A stretch of 60,152 nt of DNA from an uncultured Clostridia bacterium (GTDB taxonomy: Bacteria; Bacillota; Clostridia; UBA1381). The notes under the pieces were generated by a model. The model was given only the letters and a program-made list of their open reading frames with translations. It ran no database searches and was not told where the DNA came from. Made by a program: the position numbers and the translations under genes. Position 1 is the first letter of the stretch; each line of letters starts with the position of its first letter. Positions 41,300 through 50,715 of this stretch are shown here, in pieces. The DNA lies in NCBI GenBank assembly GCA_904395315.1, contig CAJFNT010000152.1:1-60152 (forward strand). Direction: 5' to 3'.

Positions 41300-42532
41300 A
41301 TGACAAATACGGAACGCATAGCAGAATATATCGCCAAAGGATGTACATCAAAAAAGCAGATCGGCGTTGAAATAGAGCATTTTGCAGTAAAAGAGGATCT
41401 TTCACAAGTCTCTTACAGCGGAGGGATACGCGGCATTTTAAATGAGCTCTCGGAATATTATCCCGAAAAAGAATATAGTCTCGGCGAGATCATAGCACTA
41501 TACGATAATGAAGCGTCTATCACGATAGAGCCCGCAGGACAGATAGAGATAAGTATAAAGCCATGCTGCAGCATTGAGGATATAGACAAGATATACAAAA
41601 AATTTCTCAGCCGTGCAGAACCGATACTTTCCTCGCGCGGTATGAAGCTTGTAAATCTCGGCTACACACCTCGGTCGAAAGCCAATGATGAAGAGCTCAT
41701 CCCTAAGACGCGCTATGAATTTATGGATCGTTACTTTAATAATACAGGCAGCATGGGCAGGAATATGATGCGCGCGACGGCTTCTACGCAGGTATCTATT
41801 GACTTTTCCGACGAGTCAGACTGTGTAAATAAACTTCGCGCCGCAAACCTGCTTACGCCCATTTTCTCTCTAATAACAGACAACTCGCCTTTTTTTGAAG
41901 GCAACCGATATTCGGGAAGAATGCTGAGGACAAAGATATGGCAAAGTGTTGACAACGCAAGATGCGGAACAGTGCCGGGGCTTTTTGCAGATCGATTTGG
42001 GTTCCTGAAATACGCTGAATACGTGTACAACTCACCTCCGATCCTTATATTGACCGAAAAAGGCGCTGTATATACAGGAAGCCGCCCTGCCAGCGATATA
42101 TATAAAGGAAGAGAACTTCATGACTCAGAGATAGAACACCTTCTTTCGATGTTCTTCCCCGACACGCGTCTCAAAAGATATATCGAGATACGTCCGGCCG
42201 ACTCTATGCCCCATGGATTCGCAATGGGATATGCGGCTCTTATAAAAGCAATATTTGTAAAAGGAGCTCTTCCGGAACTGCCTGAAGCGAATGAAAACGA
42301 TATAGAACTTGCAAAAGAAGAACTGTTGAAAAATGGATTTGACGGGATCATATACGGACATCCGGTCAAAAAGATAATAAATGATATGTTTGAAAAAGCT
42401 GAAGCCGTGCTCGGCAGCAAAGACCTGCAGTATTTAACACCGCTTGCTTCCGCAGCCCGCTCCGGCAGGACCATATATGAAGAATCAACAAGGAAAGGAA
42501 TTTTTTCAAATGAGTTATCAGCAGGAATATAA
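41300..42532 (+). CDS. Glutamate--cysteine ligase family protein (GCS2/GshA-EgtA-like)
   Basis: IGVEIEHFAV, NEASITIEPAGQIEISIKP, MMRATASTQVSIDFSD, EIRPADSMPHGFAMGYAALIKA. Confidence 0.85.
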   Translation: MTNTERIAEYIAKGCTSKKQIGVEIEHFAVKEDLSQVSYSGGIRGILNELSEYYPEKEYSLGEIIALYDNEASITIEPAGQIEISIKPCCSIEDIDKIYKKFLSRAEPILSSRGMKLVNLGYTPRSKANDEELIPKTRYEFMDRYFNNTGSMGRNMMRATASTQVSIDFSDESDCVNKLRAANLLTPIFSLITDNSPFFEGNRYSGRMLRTKIWQSVDNARCGTVPGLFADRFGFLKYAEYVYNSPPILILTEKGAVYTGSRPASDIYKGRELHDSEIEHLLSMFFPDTRLKRYIEIRPADSMPHGFAMGYAALIKAIFVKGALPELPEANENDIELAKEELLKNGFDGIIYGHPVKKIINDMFEKAEAVLGSKDLQYLTPLASAARSGRTIYEESTRKGIFSNELSAGI

Positions 42533-43835
42533 AGCTTTAATTCTCCAGGATTTTGATAAATGTCGTCACGATGCGGCAAAAATGCGCCAAACTCTCGAAA
42601 GATCGACCGCGCATTACCACGGGTTCACCGTGCATACTTTGTACATTCCAAAAATGTACAGTCAAGCAGACTTTGATTTTTTAAAGCAGTCCGCAGAAAA
42701 AACATACGGCATCCTCAGCCGGGTAACGGATGAATATTTAAAAAATCCTGAATATCGTACTCTTTTCGGGTTTGACAAGCGGCTTGAAGAGCTTATACTT
42801 CATGACCCACACTACGAATGCCGGATCCCTATCGCGCGTGTAGATGTTTTTTACGATCCTGACACACGAAACTTTAAATTCTGCGAATTCAACACCGACG
42901 GATCAAGCGGAATGAACGAGGACCGAGAGCTGAATAATGTTTTTAAGACATCTTCTACATACAAGGAGTTTTTTGCTTCGCGTCATGCGCAAAAATTTGA
43001 ACTGTTTGATTCTTGGGTGCGTGAATTTATAAATATCTACAGCTCCTCATCAACAGCAAAAAAAGATCCTTATATAGCTATAGTCGATTTCATGTCGAGC
43101 GCATCCAATGAAGAATTTGAAGAATTCAAACGCGCTTTTGAGCGCGCGGGCTATACATGTGAAATATGCGATATATATAAGCTTCGGCGAGAAAACGGCG
43201 CGCTTTTATCTCCTTCGGGAAAACGGATCGATGCTGTGTACCGCAGAGCCGTCACAAGCGATGTAATGTCCTATTACGACGAGATACGTCCGTTTATAGA
43301 TTCGTACTTAAACGATGAGACTGTCGTTATAGGAAGTTTCCGCACACAGATCGCTCACAATAAGCTTATATTTAAAATACTGCGTGACGAAATGACACGA
43401 GCGATCCTGACCGACGAGGAAAACGCGTTCATAGAACAGCATATACCAGAAACTCATATGCTGACTCACGACAATATACATAAATACAATGTTATCGAGG
43501 ATCGACTTAAATGGATAGTCAAGCCTACAGACTCATACGCCTCAAAAGGTGTCCTGGCAGGCATTGAAGCCAAAGACGCTGAGGAATGGCTCGGATTTCT
43601 TTCTAAGCATATGGATACAGGCTATCTGCTGCAAAAATATGTTACGCCTTACGAGAGTGAAAATATAGATCTGCTATGGGATCAAAATGCCGGATTCCGC
43701 GGATTTGCCAATATTACAGGACTTTTTGTATACGGAGGCAAACTGCAGGGGATTTATTCACGTATAGCCAAGACCGGTGTTATATCCACACAATACAGTG
43801 AAATGACTCTTCCAACTCTGATAATGGAGGATTGA
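42510..43835 (+). CDS. Glutathionylspermidine synthase-like pre-ATP-grasp/ATP-grasp ligase
   Basis: CEFNTDGSSGMNEDRELN, WIVKPTDSYASKGVLAG, YLLQKYV; overlaps the GCL gene by 23 nt. Confidence 0.72.
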   Translation: MSYQQEYKALILQDFDKCRHDAAKMRQTLERSTAHYHGFTVHTLYIPKMYSQADFDFLKQSAEKTYGILSRVTDEYLKNPEYRTLFGFDKRLEELILHDPHYECRIPIARVDVFYDPDTRNFKFCEFNTDGSSGMNEDRELNNVFKTSSTYKEFFASRHAQKFELFDSWVREFINIYSSSSTAKKDPYIAIVDFMSSASNEEFEEFKRAFERAGYTCEICDIYKLRRENGALLSPSGKRIDAVYRRAVTSDVMSYYDEIRPFIDSYLNDETVVIGSFRTQIAHNKLIFKILRDEMTRAILTDEENAFIEQHIPETHMLTHDNIHKYNVIEDRLKWIVKPTDSYASKGVLAGIEAKDAEEWLGFLSKHMDTGYLLQKYVTPYESENIDLLWDQNAGFRGFANITGLFVYGGKLQGIYSRIAKTGVISTQYSEMTLPTLIMED

Positions 43836-43859
43836 CGCGCCTATCAGGCGCGTTTTTTT
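43835..43859 (+). terminator. Intrinsic terminator of the GCL/ATP-grasp pair
   Basis: ACGCGCC-TATCA-GGCGCGT followed by TTTTTT. Confidence 0.88.
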
Positions 43860-43955
43860 ATCAGCATTTACTCACTATCCGCACATACGATATATATTAT
43901 TTTTTAAGATCAATGTAAATTATTCTGCCAATACGATATTTTTTTAACAGAAGTA

Positions 43956-43984
43956 TTGAAATAATCGGGTAAATGTAGTATAAT
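43956..43984 (+). promoter_or_regulatory. Putative promoter of first Fe-ADH
   Basis: TTGAAA-17 nt-TATAAT. Confidence 0.7.
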
Positions 43985-44069
43985 ATATGCAGATGGATTA
44001 CTCCGAACCGAAAAGGCAAGGAAATTTGGAAGCGGCTTAATGCTGACTTAAAATACAGGAGATACATAA

Positions 44070-45212
44070 ATGAAAAGCTTTGATATTCGAACAACGATTT
44101 ATTTTGGCGAAAATGCTCTTGACAGATTACTTGAGCTGCCGTACAACAAAATACTTATAATAACAGATCCGTTTATCGAAAAAAGCGGAATGCTTGCTCT
44201 TATAACCAACAGACTGCAGCAGGCGTTTATAAACTTCGATATATTCTCAGATGTCGTTCCGGATCCGCCGCTCGAAAAAATAACGGCAGGTGTGGAAAAA
44301 TTCATTCAATCCGATCCTGACTGCATAATAGCAATAGGCGGAGGAAGCGCGATCGATTCGGCGAAATCAATACGCGAGTTCGGCACGCGCGCAACTAACA
44401 AAGAAACAGCCCTTATAGCGATACCAACAACATCCGGTACCGGTTCGGAGGTTACAAGTTTTGCTGTAGTCACCGATGCGGAACACGATATAAAATATCC
44501 TCTTGTTTCCGACTCGATGCTTCCTACCGAGGCAATACTCGATGCCGAGCTTGTAAAAAGCGTCCCTGCATCCGTAACAGCGGATACAGGCATGGATGTC
44601 CTGACACATGCGATAGAAGCATATGTAAGTATCAATAACAATGAATTCTCAGCGGCGCTTGCTGAAAAGGCGATCGAGATATGCGGTACATTCCTTCTCC
44701 GCTCCTACCTTGACAATAATGATACTCATGCAAGAGCAAAAATGCATGTGGCTTCATGTCTTGCGGGACTTGCATTCAACAGCGCATCACTCGGACTGAA
44801 TCACGGTATAGCACATGCTATAGGCGCGAAATTCCATATACCGCACGGCAGAGCAAACGCTATCGTGTTACCTCATGTTATAGAATTCAACTCTGGGATA
44901 AACAAGCATTCCAAGAGCAAAAAGGAATATCCGAAATGCGTTGAAAAATATTGTAACGTTGCAAAGCTGCTCGGTGTAAATAACTTTAATGAAATAACAA
45001 CTATCCGCGCTCTTGTAGGATGGATACAATTCATGAATAAAGAAATGAATATCCCGCTGTCCATATCACAATGCGGTATTGATAAAAGGGAATATATGAA
45101 CGCCGTAGAATCTATGGCGGAAAAGGCGATCGCAGACTCTTGCACAGCGACAAATCCACGCGTTCCGTCAAAAGCGGAGGTTTGTCTTATACTCGAGCAT
45201 ATGTACGATTGA
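44070..45212 (+). CDS. Iron-containing alcohol dehydrogenase (PduQ/EutG-like)
   Basis: AIGGGSAIDSAKSI, IPTTSGTGSEVT, LNHGIAHAIGAKFHIPHGRANA. Confidence 0.92.
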   Translation: MKSFDIRTTIYFGENALDRLLELPYNKILIITDPFIEKSGMLALITNRLQQAFINFDIFSDVVPDPPLEKITAGVEKFIQSDPDCIIAIGGGSAIDSAKSIREFGTRATNKETALIAIPTTSGTGSEVTSFAVVTDAEHDIKYPLVSDSMLPTEAILDAELVKSVPASVTADTGMDVLTHAIEAYVSINNNEFSAALAEKAIEICGTFLLRSYLDNNDTHARAKMHVASCLAGLAFNSASLGLNHGIAHAIGAKFHIPHGRANAIVLPHVIEFNSGINKHSKSKKEYPKCVEKYCNVAKLLGVNNFNEITTIRALVGWIQFMNKEMNIPLSISQCGIDKREYMNAVESMAEKAIADSCTATNPRVPSKAEVCLILEHMYD

Positions 45213-45228
45213 TTTCTTTTGTATTTTA

Positions 45229-45260
45229 CGGCTGCGGAAAATTCCGCGGTCGTTTTTTAT
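45229..45260 (+). terminator. Terminator between the two Fe-ADH genes
   Basis: CGGCTGCGGAA..TTCCGCGGTCG followed by TTTTTT. Confidence 0.65.
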
Positions 45261-45292
45261 TACACGATCAACAAAAAACTGGAGGTGCTAAA

Positions 45293-46405
45293 ATGTTTAA
45301 TTATTATATGCCTGTTAAAATATTCGCCGGCGAAAATGTAGTCACAGGAAAAAGCAGCGAATTAATACTTGGCACAAAAGCAATGATAGTGACCGGCAAA
45401 CATTCAGGAGTTCGATCCGGAGCTCTTGATGATGTCACAGCCGCTTTAAATAGCAACAATATATCATATATTATATACGACAAGATCGAAAACAATCCGT
45501 CGATAGAAAATACCGCAGAAGGCGCTAAGACCGCGAACGAGTTCGGCGCTGACTTTATAATCGCCATAGGCGGCGGCTCTCCTCTCGATGCAGCAAAGGC
45601 TATTGCCGTATACGCTGTGAATCCCCCAGCGGAAGGCTCCGATTTTGAACTTTACGATATTTTCAAGGGGAAATTCAAAAACACACCGCTTCCTATGGTT
45701 GCGATCCCAACCACTGCTGGAACAGGTTCAGAAGTAACACCTTATTCTATTTTGACATTACATAGAGAACATACGAAGAGGAGTTTTTCATCTCCTGATG
45801 TATTCTTTAAAACCGCATTTCTTGACGGCAGATACATAGAGGATCTGCCGCTCCAAACAGCAAGAAACACTGCCATCGACACCTTGAGCCATCTTATTGA
45901 AGGTTTTACAAACAAAAAATCATCCCCCGCCTCCGACTATATTGCGCTCGAGGGATTACGCGTTCTCGGAAATAATATAGGCATCCTAAAAGACGGCACA
46001 GCTCCCGCGGAACTATGTACTGACTTCTTATGGGCTTCCACCCTCGGCGGAATGGTCATCGCTCAGACTGGAACAACGATCGTCCATTCTATGGGATACC
46101 CTCTGACATATTACAAGGGCGTCCCGCACGGCATGGCAAACGGTCTTCTTCTCGGAGAATACATGAGACGGGCCGATATGGAAATGCCTTGGAAAACCGA
46201 TCTGTACCTTGAAGCACTCGGTATGGACAGTATTGACGATATATGTACTCTTTTAAATGAGCTTTTACCGTGTGACATCAATTTTACAGAAGAAGAACTT
46301 ACAGATTGGACAAAAACAACAATTCTTGCAAAAAATGCTCAATCCTGCCCCTTTGATGTAACAAGAGAGATCGAAATAAACATTTATAAAAAATGCTTGC
46401 TATGA
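45293..46405 (+). CDS. Iron-containing alcohol dehydrogenase (second, divergent paralogue)
   Basis: IAIGGGSPLDAAKAIAV, IPTTAGTGSEVTPYS, YYKGVPHGMANGLLL; start chosen after GGAGGT. Confidence 0.92.
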   Translation: MFNYYMPVKIFAGENVVTGKSSELILGTKAMIVTGKHSGVRSGALDDVTAALNSNNISYIIYDKIENNPSIENTAEGAKTANEFGADFIIAIGGGSPLDAAKAIAVYAVNPPAEGSDFELYDIFKGKFKNTPLPMVAIPTTAGTGSEVTPYSILTLHREHTKRSFSSPDVFFKTAFLDGRYIEDLPLQTARNTAIDTLSHLIEGFTNKKSSPASDYIALEGLRVLGNNIGILKDGTAPAELCTDFLWASTLGGMVIAQTGTTIVHSMGYPLTYYKGVPHGMANGLLLGEYMRRADMEMPWKTDLYLEALGMDSIDDICTLLNELLPCDINFTEEELTDWTKTTILAKNAQSCPFDVTREIEINIYKKCLL

Positions 46406-46412
46406 TAAGATA

Positions 46413-46460
46413 AAAAAACATCCCGAAGACGGCACATAGCCTATCTTCGGGATATTTTTT
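46413..46460. terminator. Bidirectional terminator between Fe-ADH and SLH gene
   Basis: ATCCCGAAGA...TCTTCGGGAT flanked by A and T runs. Confidence 0.85.
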
Positions 46461-46461
46461 A

Positions 46462-48726
46462 TTATTCCTCATCCTCAGCAATGATCACTCGTATTCTTCC
46501 GCCGCTCGATTCTGCCTTATCATAATAGCATGTATATCTGTAATTTCCATTTATCGCCTCATTTAGCGATATTTCAGAAAAAGTATCGGTACCAGTCTTT
46601 CTGTAAACAACAACTTTATCACTTAACAGATATTGATTTGCGCCTATAACAGCATATGTCTGAGCAAGATCAGTAACAGCACCTGAATAAGATGACAATT
46701 TAACTGCGCTTTCCAATACTCCGGAACTATTTATAGCAACCTTCACAGCATTTCCAAATGCAAGACTCTGATTTGTTGACGTATACGATGACGAATCAAC
46801 TTCAACCACAAACTGTTTGGAATCAGTACCTGAACTCGATCCGGTAACAATACCATAATCATACATATCACCGGTTACATCTCTTAGAATAAGTTCTGAG
46901 ATCTCACCATTCGAATCCGTGCCATAATAACATATCTGCGACTTCTTCAAATTAAGACCATCTATACGCTGCATAAATGTCTTTGTATACAAAGGAACAT
47001 CGCCTATAAATTCCGAAGCTATATCAATAATCTCTACGTCCTCTGAGACCTTCATAGACCCTATAGTCATGTTGTCATAGCTTACTCTTCCGCTCAAATC
47101 GTTGCTGACTGTTCCGATAGTAGCAACGCCGTTGCTTATTCTTGCCCTAACTGTCTTTCCTACATTGCTCGACTGATCGGTGCTTGTAGGATATGTGTAA
47201 ACTATGCCATCAGCAGCAACAAGCTGCACATAATAGCTCATGTATGTTGTGCCGTCAGCATTTGTAAAATTCTGTCTTCCCGTCGATGTCACATATCCTA
47301 CCTTTGTGTCAGAAGAATATCCCTCAGCAGTAACAACACCCGCTATGCTCTCTCCGTCTCTTCCAAGCAGAACAGTTACCGTATCGCCATAATTAAAGCT
47401 GCCGTTTGACGAAAGATCGTTGAATGCCTCTACTCCTTCAAGCTCATATGTGACACCCGAAATTGTAACACTGGTAGGCGAATCCTTTGACGGTGACGCG
47501 CTTTCATAAACACCTGTAACTTTAGTTGTGTATGCAAGTATCATATTTAGATCTTTGCTGTAGTAAATTATATCATTCGTCTGGATACTTTCTTCATCAA
47601 CTATATTTCCCTCGCGCACTATCTTTGTTGAAGAATCCGTATCGAAATTGTTGATCCAAGAATCGGAAGTCACCTTTATCGGTCCCTCTACAGTTCCCTC
47701 TGAATAATTAATATAATCTATCTCTCCGTTGGATTTATATCTCACACGTATTTTGTCACCCATCTCCATCATGGAGCTTATCTGTGAATACGTATATTCC
47801 GTAGAACCCATGTAACATGGAGTTGTTGAGCTTATCTCAAGCTGATGTATATTTGTATTGTCCCCTGCCACATAGCAAAGTATAGCATTATTTAGAGTAG
47901 AATAAACCACATATTGTTCTGATACAGTTTCATCATCCGGTGAAAATGCAACAAGATATTTACCATCTTTTACAACCATGTCTCCTGTTGACCCGATATA
48001 TGACATATCAAATGTATCATCTATAGTGTATTTTCCGTTTGACGTCGATATCTCTGTTGCTGACAATGACGAATCCTCATCCTGAGATGCTATTATTGTA
48101 ACATCATCAACTATCTCACAGCTATGTACTGATATCAGATCTGTGCCGCTGTCTTTCATACCTGTATCAAGCGTATTACACACCAGCCTTGCAACTTCTC
48201 TCCTCGTGAGCGCATCCCCTATTGATGCATTGATCCCCGAAGTCATCTCTAAACTTTGAGCCATACCTACCTGTCCATACGGATATGATGCCCCAAAATC
48301 CTCATTTGTATAACCGAGAACCTTTAACATCATTGTGATCGCCTGCTCGTAAGTTACTGTTCCGTTAGGATCAAACGTACCGTCAATATACCCTTCTACG
48401 ATTCCAGCCGAAACGGCCGCCTGAATATACGGAGCGCCCCAATAGGAACCACTGACGTCTGAAAATGGTGAAAATTGCAATCCAGACGCGACTGTATTCT
48501 TATAACTCGATGAAGCAACAGCTATCTTTGTCATTTCTGCGCGTGTTACATATGAGTCAAGATTAAAATTACCATTTCCGTCACCGTTCATTATATTTAG
48601 TTCAGACAAAAGTTTCGTCATATCTTCATCTGACTGCCATGATTCGCTTGCTGCAAACACGCTGAAAGCTCCAAATGATGGAACAACTATCATTGCTGCA
48701 AGCAATACGGATATTATTTTTTTCAT
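46462..48726 (-). CDS. S-layer homology (SLH) domain surface protein
   Basis: Signal peptide; SLH repeats incl. FSPFSDVSGSYWGAPYIQAAVSAGIVEGYIDGTFDPNGTVTYEQAITMMLKVLGY. Confidence 0.92.
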   Translation of the reverse strand: MKKIISVLLAAMIVVPSFGAFSVFAASESWQSDEDMTKLLSELNIMNGDGNGNFNLDSYVTRAEMTKIAVASSSYKNTVASGLQFSPFSDVSGSYWGAPYIQAAVSAGIVEGYIDGTFDPNGTVTYEQAITMMLKVLGYTNEDFGASYPYGQVGMAQSLEMTSGINASIGDALTRREVARLVCNTLDTGMKDSGTDLISVHSCEIVDDVTIIASQDEDSSLSATEISTSNGKYTIDDTFDMSYIGSTGDMVVKDGKYLVAFSPDDETVSEQYVVYSTLNNAILCYVAGDNTNIHQLEISSTTPCYMGSTEYTYSQISSMMEMGDKIRVRYKSNGEIDYINYSEGTVEGPIKVTSDSWINNFDTDSSTKIVREGNIVDEESIQTNDIIYYSKDLNMILAYTTKVTGVYESASPSKDSPTSVTISGVTYELEGVEAFNDLSSNGSFNYGDTVTVLLGRDGESIAGVVTAEGYSSDTKVGYVTSTGRQNFTNADGTTYMSYYVQLVAADGIVYTYPTSTDQSSNVGKTVRARISNGVATIGTVSNDLSGRVSYDNMTIGSMKVSEDVEIIDIASEFIGDVPLYTKTFMQRIDGLNLKKSQICYYGTDSNGEISELILRDVTGDMYDYGIVTGSSSGTDSKQFVVEVDSSSYTSTNQSLAFGNAVKVAINSSGVLESAVKLSSYSGAVTDLAQTYAVIGANQYLLSDKVVVYRKTGTDTFSEISLNEAINGNYRYTCYYDKAESSGGRIRVIIAEDEE

Positions 48727-48776
48727 TATATATCTCCTTCCTTACTGTCCGCTGAACAAATCCATATCCAAATCGA

Positions 48777-49982
48777 TCAGTCACTGCGCAGAGCATCTAT
48801 CGGATTTAATTTAGCTGCTTTCCTTGCCGGCAGGAATCCGAAAACTACACCTATTCCGACTGATACACCAAACGCCAGACCTACCGCCCCCAAAGACGGT
48901 ATTACTTCCATATCCAAAAGCCGACCGAATAAATATGCACATGATACTCCCATTATTATTCCGATTATACCGCCAATACAGCTAACTGTTCCGGATTCCA
49001 TTACGAACTGCATCATTATATGCTTGTGTTTAGCTCCAAGTGATTTTCTGATACCTATTTCCCTGGTCCTCTCACTTACCGATACGAGCATTATGTTCAT
49101 AATACCTATACCGCCGACAAGCAATGATATGCCGGCAATAGCTACAAGTACCATTTCCATCTTATCCATCATAGACATCATTTCATCAACTATGGCCTTC
49201 AAAGATGTTACTGTAAAATAATCCGAATCTCCTATTTTTTCAAGCAAGAACGACTCGAGAGTACTCTTCGCTTCATCAACAACTTCATCTTCAGCCGCAT
49301 TTACAGTATAGCTGCTTATTACATTAGTACCGTTCGCTTCAAGTGCTGCAGTATAAGGTATATAAACAACATCATCCGATGACGATTCTGCAGAATCGGC
49401 TTCCTCTTCCAAGACGCCTATTATTGTATATGGTATTCCATTTATCCTTATCGTCTCTCCAATTGCCTTCGATGAGAGTCCAAAGAAATACAACGCCTGA
49501 TATGAACCTATCACGGCAACTTTTGAATCATTTTCACAATCTTCGTAAGATATAAATCTGCCGAAGCTTAGCTCTAATTTCTGAATGTCATAATAATCCT
49601 CCGATACACCTGTTGCAGAACCACTTAATGTGTCATCCCCAGAATCCGGAGTCTTTATCTGTCCCGAAACAGTTATATTTGGAGACATACCATTATAAAG
49701 ATCCGGATATTGATCTATAAAATCATATAGCTCCTCTGGCTTTATATCCTTGTTTGTTCTGGGGGTTATCATCGTCGTCAGTGATGTTGTACCAAATTCC
49801 GCAAATACGTTAGTTATCTCTGTTGTAAGACCGTTCATCACAGAAACAAGCACTATTACCGATGAAATTCCGATTATTATACCCAGCATCGTGAGGAGTG
49901 ATCTTACTTTATTATTTATAATGCTCGAAAGAGCCATTGTAAAACTTTTTGTTAAGCCCATATACGCATTATTCCTCCTCAC
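48777..49982 (-). CDS. MacB-type ABC transporter permease
   Basis: LLTMLGIIIGISSVIVLVSVMNGL, GGIGIMNIMLVSVSERTREIGIRKSLGA, FGFLPARKAAKLNPIDALR. Confidence 0.95.
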   Translation of the reverse strand: MRRNNAYMGLTKSFTMALSSIINNKVRSLLTMLGIIIGISSVIVLVSVMNGLTTEITNVFAEFGTTSLTTMITPRTNKDIKPEELYDFIDQYPDLYNGMSPNITVSGQIKTPDSGDDTLSGSATGVSEDYYDIQKLELSFGRFISYEDCENDSKVAVIGSYQALYFFGLSSKAIGETIRINGIPYTIIGVLEEEADSAESSSDDVVYIPYTAALEANGTNVISSYTVNAAEDEVVDEAKSTLESFLLEKIGDSDYFTVTSLKAIVDEMMSMMDKMEMVLVAIAGISLLVGGIGIMNIMLVSVSERTREIGIRKSLGAKHKHIMMQFVMESGTVSCIGGIIGIIMGVSCAYLFGRLLDMEVIPSLGAVGLAFGVSVGIGVVFGFLPARKAAKLNPIDALRSD

Positions 49983-50709
49983 GTCCCGCAGCAGCCTGAC
50001 GTGCTACGTTTTCGTCGCCTTCCACAGGTCCATCGTAGACTATATGTCCATCGGTTATGCGCACTATCCTCTTTGCACGTGCTGCTATTGAATTATCGTG
50101 CGTTATGAGTATTATCGTATTTCCCTCTCGATTAAGCTGCTGAAGGAATTTCATCACATCACGTCCAGTTTTTGAATCAAGTGCTCCTGTAGGCTCATCG
50201 GCAAGTATTACCGATGGATCACCTGCAAGCGCTCTTGCGATTGACACTCTCTGCTGCTGACCTCCAGACAGCTGCGTAGGCATGTTCTTTGCTTTCGATG
50301 CCAATCCTACTCTTTCCAATGCCGCGATTGCTCTTTTTTTCTGCTCTTTTTCACTGTAACCTCCGTACAAAAGCGGCAACTGCACATTTTCTATAACTGT
50401 AAGCTTAGGGATCAGATTGTATTGCTGAAATATAAATCCCAGCATTTTATTTCTGACATCAGCAAGCTCATCATCACTGTAATTGTTTATCTCTCTTCCA
50501 TTAAGCTTATATGACCCTTTCGTCGGCACATCAAGACAGCCTATTATATTCATACATGTCGACTTTCCTGAACCCGATGAGCCGACTATAGCCACAAACT
50601 CACCTTTATCGATCGTAAGTGAGATCCCGTCTAAGGCATGGACCTCACTGTCACCAACATGATAAATTTTATATATATCTTTAAGCTCTACCAAATGAGG
50701 CATACTCAT
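49969..50709 (-). CDS. MacB/LolD-type ABC transporter ATP-binding protein
   Basis: Walker A GSSGSGKST, LSGGQQQRVSIARAL, ILADEPTGALDS. Confidence 0.97.
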   Translation of the reverse strand: MSMPHLVELKDIYKIYHVGDSEVHALDGISLTIDKGEFVAIVGSSGSGKSTCMNIIGCLDVPTKGSYKLNGREINNYSDDELADVRNKMLGFIFQQYNLIPKLTVIENVQLPLLYGGYSEKEQKKRAIAALERVGLASKAKNMPTQLSGGQQQRVSIARALAGDPSVILADEPTGALDSKTGRDVMKFLQQLNREGNTIILITHDNSIAARAKRIVRITDGHIVYDGPVEGDENVARQAAAGREEE

Positions 50710-50715
50710 ACCTCC

